From positions 29,787 to 93,786 of the forward strand of contig DDJR01000048.1 of NCBI GenBank assembly GCA_002339135.1: a DNA stretch of 64,000 bases, in the 5' to 3' direction. The notes under the pieces are model-generated. The model was not told the DNA's origin and did not search any database. It was given only the letters and a program-made list of their open reading frames with translations. Of this stretch, positions 44,289-54,704 are shown piece after piece. This DNA comes from Flavobacteriales bacterium UBA2619. Its GTDB lineage: Bacteria > Bacteroidota > Bacteroidia > Flavobacteriales_D > Sanyastnellaceae. Each line of letters opens with the position of its first letter. The first letter of the stretch is position 1. The translations under genes were made by a program, and so were the position numbers.

Positions 44289-44867
44289 ATGAGTCGTGAA
44301 ATGCACATCAGCCTTGAAGAGCTCATTAGCCAGCTTGATAATAACGTGAGAGACCTTAAGCTCGGCAAGCTATCTGCCGAGGAGATCGTCAACATGCATG
44401 CGTTGTCTCGAACGTTGTACGAGCGAATGACTGTCTTGAGACACAAGGCTTTTGAAGCGGTTTCTGAAAATGGGTTAGAGGGTGAGAATTTCATTGCGCA
44501 TGAAATCGATGAGGAAAGTGAGAAGTCTCAAACAGATTTAATTTCTTCTATCGAAGAGGTCACTGGAGCACCCCCTAAAAAAGGAAAGTTAAGGGTTAAA
44601 AGCGTCGTGGAAAGTTTACAATCGGCCCCGCTTAATTCTGTCGGTGAAGGTCTTACTATATTAGATAGGGCAAATTTCACTTCTACTCTGTTTTCTAATG
44701 ATGAAATCATCTTTAATGACATGCTCGACCTTGTGGACAAGTGCAACAACCTGAAGAGCGCTTTGTCCATTTTCAATTCGAGCATAAAAACAAGAGGGAC
44801 TAACAATGAGATTGAGGCAGCTTTAAAGGCTTTTACCAAACGAATAAATAGAAGGTTTCAATCATGA
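44289..44867 (+). CDS. Conserved Bacteroidota helical protein of unknown function
   Basis: 192 residues, cytoplasmic. Three parts: a helical N terminus (1-65, ISLEELISQLDNNVRDLKLG), an acidic linker (70-100) and a C-terminal region with LNSVGEGLTILDRANFTSTL and FSNDEIIFNDMLDLVDKCNN. This last pattern (start-up phrase then LFxxD...FN...L) I recall from uncharacterised Bacteroidota proteins. Its stop overlaps the ATG of rsmI by 4 bases, so a link to translation or ribosome methylation is possible. No function assigned. Confidence 0.62.
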   Translation: MSREMHISLEELISQLDNNVRDLKLGKLSAEEIVNMHALSRTLYERMTVLRHKAFEAVSENGLEGENFIAHEIDEESEKSQTDLISSIEEVTGAPPKKGKLRVKSVVESLQSAPLNSVGEGLTILDRANFTSTLFSNDEIIFNDMLDLVDKCNNLKSALSIFNSSIKTRGTNNEIEAALKAFTKRINRRFQS

Positions 44868-45538
44868 ACAAAGGTGAATTGTGCGTTGTTCCAACTCCCA
44901 TTGGAAACCTGAAAGACATGACTGAAAGAGCTCTTGAAGTTCTTGCCTCAGCAGATTTAATCCTTGCTGAGGATACTCGAACTACAGGAAAGCTTTTGCG
45001 ACATTACGATATTGACAGGCCGATTCGTTCTTTCCACCTTCACAATGAGCATCGAGCTGTAGATGCAATCGTAGAACAACTCAATTCAGGTCTTACCTAT
45101 GCGCTTTGTTCCGACGCCGGAACTCCAGCAATTTCTGATCCTGGGTTTCTGCTGGTTCGAGCATGCGTAGAAGCGGGCATTAATGTTAGCTGCCTTCCCG
45201 GAGCTACAGCTTTTGTCCCTGCTTTAGTTGTTTCTGGTTTACCGTGTGATCGATTTGTGTTTGAAGGTTTTTTACCACACAAAAAAGGACGTCAAAAAAG
45301 ACTGCAGGCAATTCTTGAAGGAACTCTCACCACAGTGCTCTATGAAAGTCCGCACAGGGTAATTAAGTTGCTTGAGGAGATCGTTAAATACGAATGTGGA
45401 GACAGGCGAATTGCACTGTGTCGGGAACTCTCTAAACTTCACGAAGAGGTGGTCAGAGGAAGCGTTGACGAGGTTCTTGTGAGATTTGTGGAGAAAGCCC
45501 CACGTGGAGAATTTGTGGTCGTATTAGAAGGTAAGTAA
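44864..45538 (+). CDS. rsmI: 16S rRNA (cytidine1402-2'-O)-methyltransferase
   Basis: 224 residues, tetrapyrrole-methylase fold. Family motifs: LCVVPTPIGNLKDMTERALE, LAEDTRTTGKLLRHYDI, CSDAGTPAISDPGFLLVR and GFLPHKKGRQKR. It methylates the ribose of C1402 in 16S rRNA. Length is somewhat short (many members have 270-290 with a C-terminal extension), as in other Bacteroidota. It overlaps the upstream gene by 4 bases and is convergent with radA across 4 bases. Confidence 0.95.
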   Translation: MNKGELCVVPTPIGNLKDMTERALEVLASADLILAEDTRTTGKLLRHYDIDRPIRSFHLHNEHRAVDAIVEQLNSGLTYALCSDAGTPAISDPGFLLVRACVEAGINVSCLPGATAFVPALVVSGLPCDRFVFEGFLPHKKGRQKRLQAILEGTLTTVLYESPHRVIKLLEEIVKYECGDRRIALCRELSKLHEEVVRGSVDEVLVRFVEKAPRGEFVVVLEGK

Positions 45539-45542
45539 TTCT

Positions 45543-46916
45543 TTAGAAAATCACTCTTTGAATTTCTGAGACTCTTTTAATCGCAACAATTGTAAGGCCT
45601 TTAGGAATCGGAGGGGTCTTCCCATGGCCGCTTACCAACATTCGCTTCATCCCCAATCTAGACGCTTCTGACATCCGTTCTTCCAGTCTGGCTACGGGCC
45701 TGATTTCACCACTTAATCCAACTTCTCCCGCGAAACATGTATCGCGATCCAAAGGAAGGTCTAAACTAGAGGACAGAATCGCTGCAACAACAGCCAGGTC
45801 ATTTGCGGGATCTTTTATCTTAAGACCTCCAGCTAGATTTAGAAACACATCGAATGAACCCAACTTAAAGCCGCACCGTTTTTCTAACACAGCAAGCAAC
45901 ATATTTAACCTTCGCAAATCAAACCCGGTCCCAGACCTCTGCGGTGTCCCATAAACAGCTGTACTGACCAAGGCTTGCATTTCTATAAGCAAAGGTCTCG
46001 CTCCTTCTAAAGCAACCGAGATTGCCGATCCACTGGAGGCTTCACCTGCTTCACCTAACAAAACCTCACTTGGGTTTTCAACCGCTTTTAATCCATCTCC
46101 CAACATCTCATAAATACCCAATTCTGAGGTGGTGCCAAATCTGTTCTTTGCTGCCCGAAGCATTCGATAAGCATGGTTGCGGTCTCCTTCAAACTGGAGC
46201 ACTACATCCACCATGTGTTCAAGTACTTTGGGACCTGCTATAGACCCTTCCTTTGTAATGTGACCTACCAAGAAAACAGGCAAAGCAAGTGCTTTTGCAT
46301 GGGCTGTTATTGCCGCAACCGATTCTCTGATTTGGGAAACCGACCCTGGCGCTCCGTCAATTTCAGGTTGATCTAAAGTTTGGACTGAATCAATAAAGAG
46401 CAAAGAGAAGTCATCTTCCTTGAGAGCGCTTAAAACCAGAGGAACCCTCGTCTCCGGAAGAACCATTAAGTCTGGGGGAACCTTGCCTATCCGCATCGCT
46501 CTCATGCGGACCTGCTCCGGACTTTCTTCACCACTTACATACAGTACTTTTTTTCCAAAGCTACTCACCATCATCGCGACTTGCAGCATGAGTGTTGACT
46601 TCCCTATTCCAGGCTCTCCACCAAGAAGAATGAGAGACCCAGGAACGATTCCGCCACCAAGAACTCGATCTAACTCTATCTCTCCTGATGAAAGTCGCGT
46701 CACTTTCTCTATGCTAACTTCAGCTAGAGGCATGACTTTAGGCCTAAAAACTCCGCCGGATTCGCCGTCAACATATCTGTGGGTTCGCTTTCCAGAATCT
46801 GAAACGGCTTCAACCACGAGCGTGTTCCATGCTTTACAACTTGGACACTTGCCTACCCATTGGGAGGTCGATGCTCCACAATCTGAACATGTATATTGCG
46901 AACGTGCTTTTGCCAA
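45543..46916 (-). CDS. radA: DNA repair protein RadA (Sms)
   Basis: 457 residues. Zinc finger CSDCGAS...CPSC (10-30), RecA-like core with Walker A LGGEPGIGKSTLMLQV, the RadA-specific AAKNRFGTTSELGIYEM, and a Lon-like C-terminal domain (AGEVGLSGEIRPVARLEERM). It drives branch migration in recombination. No ATG exists between the preceding stop codon and the family start, so the gene begins with TTG at 46916 (MAKARSQYT). It follows the T9SS type B gene by 24 bases. Confidence 0.95.
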   Translation of the reverse strand: MAKARSQYTCSDCGASTSQWVGKCPSCKAWNTLVVEAVSDSGKRTHRYVDGESGGVFRPKVMPLAEVSIEKVTRLSSGEIELDRVLGGGIVPGSLILLGGEPGIGKSTLMLQVAMMVSSFGKKVLYVSGEESPEQVRMRAMRIGKVPPDLMVLPETRVPLVLSALKEDDFSLLFIDSVQTLDQPEIDGAPGSVSQIRESVAAITAHAKALALPVFLVGHITKEGSIAGPKVLEHMVDVVLQFEGDRNHAYRMLRAAKNRFGTTSELGIYEMLGDGLKAVENPSEVLLGEAGEASSGSAISVALEGARPLLIEMQALVSTAVYGTPQRSGTGFDLRRLNMLLAVLEKRCGFKLGSFDVFLNLAGGLKIKDPANDLAVVAAILSSSLDLPLDRDTCFAGEVGLSGEIRPVARLEERMSEASRLGMKRMLVSGHGKTPPIPKGLTIVAIKRVSEIQRVIF

Positions 46917-46940
46917 ACTTATCTTGTCTTGTAAATACTT

Positions 46941-49900
46941 TTAGCGGAAAATGTTAACCGTTCCTTGATGTTCTATGCCGTTTGGAAGAAACACCGTATA
47001 CCAGTAAGTACCATCTGCAGCATCGTCACCAAACCATGCCGATTCATTCCGGTAGTCGTAATTTTCATACACAAGATTTCCCCACCTGTCAAATACACGG
47101 ACAAGCACATCTTCATAATTGTCTAGACCATCAATCTCAAATTTCTGATTGAGTACATCTGCATTCCTTGGTGTGAATACATTCGGGATAATGAGATCAC
47201 AGTTGTCGACTTCGACTTCAACTTCCCAAAGCAATCCGCCTGGAGCGCAAGGATTCGCTAGGGTGCCTTGCATTGTTAGTACCTGGTCCCAACAATCCTC
47301 TGGAAACTGAAAACTCGAGAGCGTGACTGATTCATCATTTCCTAAAAAGACGTAATCATCTCCATTGCAAACCGTAGACCAAGATATGTCACTGTAAGGA
47401 GGTCCTGGTTGAAGGGCATTCAAATCAAACGTAAATGGAATTTCTGGACACATTGTGATAACGTCATCAATCTGATCTGATGACACGCCATTTACATCTG
47501 GGTTGATTGAAGGCTGCTGGCCTATGAATAGAAAAACACAATGCTCTGTGCCTCCACATCCATAAGGGTCTTGAATGTCCACACAAATTTGTGACCCATT
47601 GTAAGCCCAAATCGGGTTTCCCTCTCCGTCTAACAGCAAATTCCCTTCTGCGTCTGTAGCCTGTAAGTCCTCATCTATTGTCCAACTTATTCCAGTTGAG
47701 CCGTCGGGCCAGGTTGCTGTATACTGATCACTTGGAAGGTTTAAATCAATGGTTACTGATTCCCCTGGGTCAATGCCCAAGCCATCACAATCACTTACAA
47801 CTCCGCCTGCTTCAGCGGCAAAAACACCGTCTATTTGGCTTACAATGTCTACAAATCCGCAATTTGAACTTCCCGTTGGAAAGCATTCGTTGGTAACAGT
47901 GACGCAGTAAGATCCCGTTGCGTTTACCACAAGCTCGTCGTCGCCTTCAATGTCTCCACCGTTCCATGTCCATTCGTAATCCAGCCCGTAATTTTCATCC
48001 CCTTCAATTGGGTCTATCACAAGCGAATCGTCTTCATCACAAAGGAACATGCTCTCGATGTTAGGCTCAAACTGAGACGTAACTGAAACTTCCGCCTCAT
48101 CTGAACCACAGCCGTTTTCAATTTCTACCACAATAACTGCCTCAGTGTATTCATCATAGTTGTATTGATTGTTTGTGATGTTATCTGTTCCTGGGTAAGG
48201 CCAGTTGATTGTCGCAGTTCCTGCTACGTCTGTTGTGTCTGCAATCAAGTCTAGGTCTTCTCCATCACAAAGGAAAGCCTCTGTTTCATTTAACTGAATG
48301 GTCGGTGGCAACGTTACCTCTACCTCATAACAGTATGGAATATTGCAGCTTGACTCGTAAAAGCACAGCTCATACATTCCATATTCAGTCGGAGCCCAAA
48401 GGGTGTTGTATTGGTTGTCAAACTCAAACCAAGACGAACCTGGACCTTGCGTCTCTTCCCAGACTCCTGCAGCCTCTTGTGTTGCGCACATTGCCTCTGA
48501 CGCATAGATGATTCCAGGCGTCAGAGTCTCAATTAAGGTTTCGTTTTCACTGTTGCTGCAGTTAAAAACCTGAATTTGATTGAACGGATCGTTGCTTTCG
48601 TCCGCTGATATATACTCTATTTCAATGTTGTCTTCAAAAGCGATCGGAACAGAGAATGTATCAAATGTGCTGTTCGACAAAGTAAGTGAAGCAACAACTT
48701 CACCGTTGATACTGATGTTGATGAAACTGCCTTCCCATCCTGCATTGTTTGATGTGATTAAGTAAATGTTTAAATCCCCTTCATCAGTGCTGGAGAAACC
48801 TCCTTCAAAAACAACTGTGTCAAGGCCTGTACACATTGGAGGAATCGTCAAATCTGGAATATCTGCATCTTCTCCTATGACTTGGAAAACACGTTGCCCG
48901 AAACATCCACTTGCGTCCTCCACTTCAACTCTGTACATCCCCGGTGCAAGCCACGCCTCATCGTTGTTGGGACCCAAATCATAAATTTCACCGCCGAGAT
49001 CGTTCCAGTTTTCATCCCACACAAAGCCCACGAATTCTTCATCTGGGTCAGGGACTACCTGAACGTAGGCTGTGTCATCTGAACAGATCACAAGTGGATC
49101 TGGTATCGTCGCAATTGTTGGGAGGTAATAAGGGCTTTGATCAATGAAAAATGTAAGAGCAACTGAACATCCCACGTCTAACAGACCATTTACTGTAATG
49201 TTCCCGCCAAATGGAATTGACGCTTGGTTTCCATTGACAAACTGACTGCTGAGATTCCAAGAAAAACTATCAAAATCTCCCAATGCAGTGATCATCGTCT
49301 CGGCTCCAGCGCAAATAGCCATATCCCCCTCTACCGTTAATTCTGGAAGCGCAACATCCAACACCTGAATGAACATCGTTACTGAAGTTGCTGCTGCCGG
49401 ATCGCCATCATCAGTTGCGATGATATCAATGGTGCTAACTCCTGCTGCATTTCCAACAAATTCACCAGCAATACTGGCTGTAACTCCGTTTATCACATCG
49501 AATCCGCTAATTGTGTTTCCTGGAATGAGGTTTTGTACTACATCCAAGGTCACCGATTGACCTGGCTCTGGTCCGAGAAAGTTGATTCCTATGTCGAAAG
49601 TTTGGCCAAGACAAATGGTGATTGTATCACACCCGACATTCTCAGTGGGCACAGGAGGCAAGTTGGTGGTAGCTACGGCCGTATTTAAATCGAAAAACTT
49701 AAAATCCAACCAATTAATTCCATCATCTGCACCATCACCGATTCCATAAGGTCCGTTGTATGTGTCATCTAAAAGATTAAATCTACCGAACTGAACGTGG
49801 GGTCCATCTGACCCTGTTGACGCTTGGTCCGCTCCGGTAACACCAGGGTCTGTACCGCAACATCCGTTACCTCCGCCGATATCTCCGTGGGCCCAATTCA

Positions 49901-50690
49901 TGTCTAGATAGCAGACCTGAGCGTTGTTTCCGTCACCGATAATTCCATCGTTAGGTGTAATGATAATTTGGTAGTTGTTTGTCAAATCGTCGTGGTTGTT
50001 GTAATACCCGACTTCAACATAGTTTACATAAACCGCCTCAGGGGTTACCTTATACATAATTTGACCTACAGATCTGTTGTCTGTATCCTGCCAATATCCC
50101 GTGATTTGATTGTACTCTGCCTCAGGGAAACTCGTAGGGGTCCAGTCGATAACATTTGTGCCAAAAGAGATCATACCCTTGGAGTTGATAAAAAATTCTG
50201 TGTAGATGCTGCCATATAGCTCAAAGGTCCATCCCGGAAGAACGATAGGAGCTGAAGAGCAATCGACGTCCCAACCAGCACCACCAAAATCAGCCCACAC
50301 TTCTTCACCAGGCTGCAAACCTCCTAGACCTGGAGGAGGAACAAGGGTGGTGTATGTCGCATCTGGCTCAATCCAACAACCGCACTCGTTGTCCATGATT
50401 TTTGAAAGCCTTTCTACCTTAAGTTTTTCTCTTTTCGGTGCGTAAGATGCTTTAAAGTTTTGAAGTGATTCAAGATACGCCGACTCATTAAACCCATCCC
50501 ATGCCCGAACAACAACCCATTCTTCACGTGACATATTGATCACAGCGTGATTAAGCCCACCATATGAATCAATGATTTTTTCAGCGCTTTTAGGAGCTGT
50601 AAAAACTATATCACTCTGAGACAAAACAGTAGGTGAAGCGGCAACAAAAATTGAGCATATAATGAATGTGTTCTGCAGGAATCTAATCAT
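46941..50690 (-). CDS. Giant T9SS type B cargo protein (gliding-motility-type C-terminal domain)
   Basis: 1249 residues. Signal peptide 1-25 (TVLSQ). After a unique N-terminal region there is a beta-rich domain (about 125-330, GLQPGEEVWADFGGAGWDV) and a string of Ig/PKD-like repeats to about 1150. The end is a type B sorting domain: IIPNVFTPRNADVLNQKFEI, VRVFDRWGNLVYENYDYRNE, DGTYWYTVFLPNG. Low isoelectric point and many Cys pairs suit an exposed fibre or adhesin. The gene has its own upstream region (132 bases, shared with lepA) and may be read into radA. Confidence 0.9.
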   Translation of the reverse strand: MIRFLQNTFIICSIFVAASPTVLSQSDIVFTAPKSAEKIIDSYGGLNHAVINMSREEWVVVRAWDGFNESAYLESLQNFKASYAPKREKLKVERLSKIMDNECGCWIEPDATYTTLVPPPGLGGLQPGEEVWADFGGAGWDVDCSSAPIVLPGWTFELYGSIYTEFFINSKGMISFGTNVIDWTPTSFPEAEYNQITGYWQDTDNRSVGQIMYKVTPEAVYVNYVEVGYYNNHDDLTNNYQIIITPNDGIIGDGNNAQVCYLDMNWAHGDIGGGNGCCGTDPGVTGADQASTGSDGPHVQFGRFNLLDDTYNGPYGIGDGADDGINWLDFKFFDLNTAVATTNLPPVPTENVGCDTITICLGQTFDIGINFLGPEPGQSVTLDVVQNLIPGNTISGFDVINGVTASIAGEFVGNAAGVSTIDIIATDDGDPAAATSVTMFIQVLDVALPELTVEGDMAICAGAETMITALGDFDSFSWNLSSQFVNGNQASIPFGGNITVNGLLDVGCSVALTFFIDQSPYYLPTIATIPDPLVICSDDTAYVQVVPDPDEEFVGFVWDENWNDLGGEIYDLGPNNDEAWLAPGMYRVEVEDASGCFGQRVFQVIGEDADIPDLTIPPMCTGLDTVVFEGGFSSTDEGDLNIYLITSNNAGWEGSFINISINGEVVASLTLSNSTFDTFSVPIAFEDNIEIEYISADESNDPFNQIQVFNCSNSENETLIETLTPGIIYASEAMCATQEAAGVWEETQGPGSSWFEFDNQYNTLWAPTEYGMYELCFYESSCNIPYCYEVEVTLPPTIQLNETEAFLCDGEDLDLIADTTDVAGTATINWPYPGTDNITNNQYNYDEYTEAVIVVEIENGCGSDEAEVSVTSQFEPNIESMFLCDEDDSLVIDPIEGDENYGLDYEWTWNGGDIEGDDELVVNATGSYCVTVTNECFPTGSSNCGFVDIVSQIDGVFAAEAGGVVSDCDGLGIDPGESVTIDLNLPSDQYTATWPDGSTGISWTIDEDLQATDAEGNLLLDGEGNPIWAYNGSQICVDIQDPYGCGGTEHCVFLFIGQQPSINPDVNGVSSDQIDDVITMCPEIPFTFDLNALQPGPPYSDISWSTVCNGDDYVFLGNDESVTLSSFQFPEDCWDQVLTMQGTLANPCAPGGLLWEVEVEVDNCDLIIPNVFTPRNADVLNQKFEIDGLDNYEDVLVRVFDRWGNLVYENYDYRNESAWFGDDAADGTYWYTVFLPNGIEHQGTVNIFR

Positions 50691-50775
50691 TGTAAATCGG
50701 GTGTTTAGCGAACGTAAATATACAACGTCTGCGGAACGTAAAAAACTATTTCGTGGATAACACCTGTTAACGACT

Positions 50776-50783
50776 TATTTTTG
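50776..50783 (+). promoter_or_regulatory. -7 promoter element of lepA
   Basis: TATTTTTG, an exact TAnnTTTG match, 39 bases before the ATG at 50823. Unlike aspS and lysS, lepA would thus have a short leader. No clear TTG -33 element is seen. Confidence 0.45.
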
Positions 50784-50822
50784 CGCCTCGCCGAGTGTTT
50801 TCGGCACTTACAAAGGCCACAA

Positions 50823-52613
50823 ATGAAACGCATTAGAAACTTCTGTATTATCGCTCACATCGACCATGGGAAAAGTACCCTTGCGGATAGACTTCTTCAA
50901 GAAACTGGTACCATTACTGAACGTCAGATGCAAGAGCAAACTCTCGATGACATGGACCTTGAGCGCGAGCGAGGGATTACCATCAAAAGTCATGCGATTC
51001 AGATGCAGCATACCCACACTGACGGAAATGAATATATCCTGAATCTTATTGACACTCCGGGACACGTGGATTTTTCATACGAAGTGAGTCGTTCCATCGC
51101 TGCTTGCGAGGGTGCACTATTGATTGTTGATGCGACACAAGGAATCGAAGCCCAAACCATTTCCAACCTTTATCTAGCTCTGGAACACGACTTGGAAATA
51201 ATCCCTGTTCTGAACAAGATGGATTTAGATTCGGCTGATGCTGAAGAAGTTGGTGACCAGATTATAGATTTAATAGGCTGTGAACGCTCCGACATCATTC
51301 CGGCCTCTGGCAAGTCTGGATTGGGCGTGACGGATATTCTAAAGGCAGTTATAGACAAGGTCCCAGCCCCGAAAGCTGATCTAGAAGCTCCTTTTCAAGC
51401 CATGATTTTTGATTCGGTTTTCAATAGTTTTAGAGGAATTATCGCATATTTCCGTGTTGTGAATGGAACCCTTAATCGTCGCGAAAAAGTAAAATTCCTG
51501 TCTACAGATAAAGAATACATTGCAGATGAAATTGGAGTTTTGGGTCTTGATCTGATTCCAAAAGAAACTTTAGGTGCTGGAGATGTTGGGTATATTATTT
51601 CCGGCATTAAGGAAGCGAAAGAAGTCAAAGTAGGGGATACGTTAACAACGTGTGAAAACCCTTGCACAGAAGCTGTTACAGGATTTGAAGATGTAAAACC
51701 CATGGTGTTTGCGGGGGTATACCCGGTGGATACTGAGGATTATGAAGAGTTGAGGTTCTCTATGGAGAAACTACAACTCAATGACGCTTCGTTGGTCTTT
51801 GAGCCTGAAAGCTCCGCCGCCCTCGGGTTTGGATTCCGCTGCGGTTTCTTAGGCATGCTCCATATGGAAATTGTGCAGGAGAGACTTGAAAGAGAGTTCA
51901 ACATGACTGTCATCACCACAGTCCCTAACGTGAGTTATATAGCCCACATGCCTAAAGGAGTCCAAAAAATCATCAACAATCCCTCTGATCTTCCTGAAAA
52001 CAAAGGTTTGGTCAAAGTTGAGGAGCCATACATTAAAGCTCAAATCATCACCAAATCAGACTACATTGGACCTGTAATGAGCCTTTGCATCCAAAAGCGT
52101 GGTGAACTGGTAAGCCAAGTGTACTTAACCTCCGATAGAGTGGAACTTACCTTCAGCATGCCGCTTGGTGAAATTGTCTTCGATTTTTATGACAAGCTCA
52201 AGAGCATCTCTAGAGGATATGCTTCATTTGACTATTTTCCTGACGGTTACAAAGAGTCTGATCTTGTAAAACTCGACATCCTGCTCAATGGAGATCAAGT
52301 TGACGCTCTTTCAGCTCTAATTCACAGAGACCACGCTCATTCTTTTGGAAAACGCATTTGTGTCAAGCTCAAGGAGCTTATCCCACGACAACAGTTTATG
52401 GTAGCCCTTCAAGCTGCAATCGGAGCTAAAATTATATCCCGTGAAACAATCAGCGCTGTTCGAAAAGACGTTACTGCTAAATGTTACGGCGGTGATATCA
52501 CACGAAAAAGGAAGCTTCTAGAAAAGCAGAAGAAAGGAAAGAAACGCATGCGACAAATCGGCTCTGTAGAAGTCCCGCAATCTGCTTTCTTGGCAATTTT
52601 AAAACTTGACTAG
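50823..52613 (+). CDS. lepA: Elongation factor 4 (LepA) GTPase
   Basis: 596 residues from the ATG at 50823 ([20 protein letters not shown]). GTPase motifs: AHIDHGKST (G1), ERGITIK (G2), DTPGHVDF (G3), NKMD (G4). The LepA-specific C-terminal domain is present ([20 protein letters not shown]). It acts on translating ribosomes and assists ribosome biogenesis under stress. An in-frame start 42 bases upstream adds no family sequence and was not used. Its stop overlaps the end of the convergent rlmN. Confidence 0.97.
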   Translation: MKRIRNFCIIAHIDHGKSTLADRLLQETGTITERQMQEQTLDDMDLERERGITIKSHAIQMQHTHTDGNEYILNLIDTPGHVDFSYEVSRSIAACEGALLIVDATQGIEAQTISNLYLALEHDLEIIPVLNKMDLDSADAEEVGDQIIDLIGCERSDIIPASGKSGLGVTDILKAVIDKVPAPKADLEAPFQAMIFDSVFNSFRGIIAYFRVVNGTLNRREKVKFLSTDKEYIADEIGVLGLDLIPKETLGAGDVGYIISGIKEAKEVKVGDTLTTCENPCTEAVTGFEDVKPMVFAGVYPVDTEDYEELRFSMEKLQLNDASLVFEPESSAALGFGFRCGFLGMLHMEIVQERLEREFNMTVITTVPNVSYIAHMPKGVQKIINNPSDLPENKGLVKVEEPYIKAQIITKSDYIGPVMSLCIQKRGELVSQVYLTSDRVELTFSMPLGEIVFDFYDKLKSISRGYASFDYFPDGYKESDLVKLDILLNGDQVDALSALIHRDHAHSFGKRICVKLKELIPRQQFMVALQAAIGAKIISRETISAVRKDVTAKCYGGDITRKRKLLEKQKKGKKRMRQIGSVEVPQSAFLAILKLD

Positions 52614-53695
52614 GACCTCTGTGATTTCTTCACAGAGTCTTTTCCGTGCTCGTTTTTATTTGCAAGCTGCCCACAAGCGGCATCGATGTCTTTCCCCCTT
52701 GATCTGCGCACGTTAACAATCAAGTTACGGTCTTCGAGGAAATCCCTAAACGCATCAACTTTATCTGGATCTGCTTGCTGAAAACGGCCGTCATCAATAG
52801 GGTTGTATTCAATAATGTTGATTTTACAAGGTACGTTTTTACAGAAAACAGCGAGCTCTTGCGCATCTTCTATCCCATCGTTAAAGTCCTTAAAGATGAT
52901 GTACTCGAACGTTACTCTAGACCCCGTTTTCTCATGGAAATACCTCAGAGATTCCGCAAGAGATTCAAGGTTGTTCGAATCATTGATTGCCATGATCTCT
53001 GATCGTTTCTGATCATTGGCAGCGTGGAGGCTTACTGCGAGATTAAACCTCACTTCATCATCTCCCAATCGCTTAATCGCCTTTGCAATTCCTGCAGTAC
53101 TGACGGTAATTCTTCTTGGCGAAATACCAAGACCGGGCGTTCCACAAATTCTTTTTACACTTTCTAAGACATTTTTATAATTGAGTAGAGGCTCTCCCAT
53201 CCCCATATAAACAATGTTTGATAGGTTGGAGTTAGATCTCTCTTCTGCGATGGTTGCAATCATCTCTACTTGATCGTACATCTCGGCAGCGGTCAGGTTC
53301 TTCATAAGCTTAAGCCTTCCCGTTGCACAAAAATCGCACGCCAAGCTACATCCCACCTGAGATGATATACACGCCGTAGTTCTCGATTTCGTGGGGATCA
53401 AGACCCCTTCAACAATGTTTAAATCACCGGGCTTTACGGTTTCTACTTTAAATGCACATTTCACCGTTCCATCTCTGCTAATCTGCTTTTCGCTTAATTC
53501 GATTCTCTTGACGTAAAACTTTTCTGCTAGTTTTTCTCGAAAAGCCTTAGACAAGTTCGTCATTTCCTCAATTGAGCCAGCTGATTTGGACCACACCCAG
53601 TCTTCTAGCTGTTTAGCTCTAAAAGGTTTTTCACCCATGGCTACGACTTCGTCACGCAACTCTGCACTATCTAATGTTCGAATATCCTTGAGCAT
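52610..53695 (-). CDS. rlmN: Dual-specificity RNA methyltransferase RlmN
   Basis: 361 residues, radical SAM enzyme that makes 2-methyladenosine in 23S rRNA (A2503) and some tRNAs. The Fe-S Cys are in [15 protein letters not shown] (CxxxCxxC); SAM-binding region [20 protein letters not shown]; the methyl-carrier Cys is in [12 protein letters not shown] near the C terminus. Length is normal. An exact -7 element ends four bases before its ATG. Confidence 0.97.
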   Translation of the reverse strand: MLKDIRTLDSAELRDEVVAMGEKPFRAKQLEDWVWSKSAGSIEEMTNLSKAFREKLAEKFYVKRIELSEKQISRDGTVKCAFKVETVKPGDLNIVEGVLIPTKSRTTACISSQVGCSLACDFCATGRLKLMKNLTAAEMYDQVEMIATIAEERSNSNLSNIVYMGMGEPLLNYKNVLESVKRICGTPGLGISPRRITVSTAGIAKAIKRLGDDEVRFNLAVSLHAANDQKRSEIMAINDSNNLESLAESLRYFHEKTGSRVTFEYIIFKDFNDGIEDAQELAVFCKNVPCKINIIEYNPIDDGRFQQADPDKVDAFRDFLEDRNLIVNVRRSRGKDIDAACGQLANKNEHGKDSVKKSQRS

Positions 53696-53699
53696 AGCG

Positions 53700-53707
53700 C
53701 AAAAGTA
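53700..53707 (-). promoter_or_regulatory. -7 promoter element of rlmN, four bases before ATG
   Basis: Minus strand TACTTTTG, an exact TAnnTTTG match. A TTG at 53725-53723 lies 15 bases upstream. The whole promoter lies over the end of the upstream LytTR gene, so rlmN has its own start site. Confidence 0.55.
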
Positions 53708-53710
53708 GTC

Positions 53711-54451
53711 CTAACTGGATATCAAAATCTGCATTCTTTGTTTTAACTCTTCTCTTTTTCTAACAGCCATCGGAATGTTTTTTCCACTTTCTAGGGTAAT
53801 CGAGTTAGATCTGTAGTTGCAGGTGTGGATACTGCTGAGACGAACAATGTGTGAATTGTGTGTTCGGAAAAACGTTGGGTCATCAAGTATTTCCTCGACT
53901 TTCTTTAAGTTTTTTGAAATGGTGATTCTTCGTCCTGAGATTAAATGGAATGTTGCATAACTGCCACAAGCTTCTATATGTTGGATATCGTCATGCTTGA
54001 CAAAGTATCGCTTGCCTAAAGTTACAATTTCAAAACGACGTGGAGCAGGGGGTAAAGCCCCTTGACCGGGTTTTCTTTTGTGATAGTAATGCATCAATAT
54101 CCTACGCGCGCATGCTTTCAGATCTTCGTTATCTATAGGTTTAAGAAGAAAGTCAAAGGCTCTTTGTCGAAGTGCTTTAATCGCATACTCATTGTAAGAT
54201 GTAGCAAAAACCACATAGAAGTCTCGGTCCGGGTAGGTTTCGATCAGCTCTAGTCCTGTCTCATAAGGCATCTGAATATCTAAGAAGACAACATCAGGGG
54301 AATACCCATCGATGTATGATCTAGCCTCCGCGGCACTTGACGCAGAAGCAACCACGTTAAGAGATGGGCATACATTTTCTATTTGTCGACAAAGAAATGT
54401 TCTCGCTGGAGCTTCATCATCAACGACAAGGACATTTAAATTTCGACGCAT
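53711..54451 (-). CDS. LytTR-family response regulator
   Basis: 246 residues. Receiver domain (5-125) with LVVDDEAPARTFL, phospho-acceptor Asp58 in VVFLDIQMP, and the Lys in FDFLLKPID. Then a LytTR DNA-binding domain (140-240) with KHDDIQHIEACGSYATFHLI and FRTHNSHIVRLSSI. It regulates genes when its partner kinase is active; no sensor kinase gene is adjacent, so it is an orphan here. It lies 15 bases ahead of rlmN and 253 bases after lipB; this upstream gap must hold its promoter. I see no gene in that gap. Confidence 0.93.
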   Translation of the reverse strand: MRRNLNVLVVDDEAPARTFLCRQIENVCPSLNVVASASSAAEARSYIDGYSPDVVFLDIQMPYETGLELIETYPDRDFYVVFATSYNEYAIKALRQRAFDFLLKPIDNEDLKACARRILMHYYHKRKPGQGALPPAPRRFEIVTLGKRYFVKHDDIQHIEACGSYATFHLISGRRITISKNLKKVEEILDDPTFFRTHNSHIVRLSSIHTCNYRSNSITLESGKNIPMAVRKREELKQRMQILISS

Positions 54452-54704
54452 GGTTGTTGTTTTTTCTAAAGAAACTAAAACAATTCAGCCCATACAAATC
54501 CATTTTGTAATCGCAGTGCGTGAGTTTATATCTGTCGCAAATTGCCAGCTGCTTCCACATAAAGATACACCTCTTCTCCCAATGTTAGTTGTGTATGGTT
54601 GATATTCAACTATATATAGTCATAATTCTCAAACCCTGGGTGTGCTTCACACACATGTTGTCCTCTAAAACCAACCACACCATTGTCTCAGTGACCCTCC
54701 TGTG

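Noticed and set aside
46420..46944. 174-codon open frame on the plus strand
   Set aside because: Antisense to the 5' half of radA, which is clearly coding; no recognisable domain.
50710..50742. GAACGTAAA repeated twice upstream of the T9SS type B gene
   Set aside because: Nine-base direct repeat, 24 bases apart, no palindromic structure and no link to a known regulator; too weak to call.
54452..54704. 253-base gap between the LytTR gene and lipB, checked for an RNA gene
   Set aside because: Only a 5-bp hairpin (GTGTG-CTT-CACAC) is seen; no tRNA or riboswitch-like structure could be recognised by eye.
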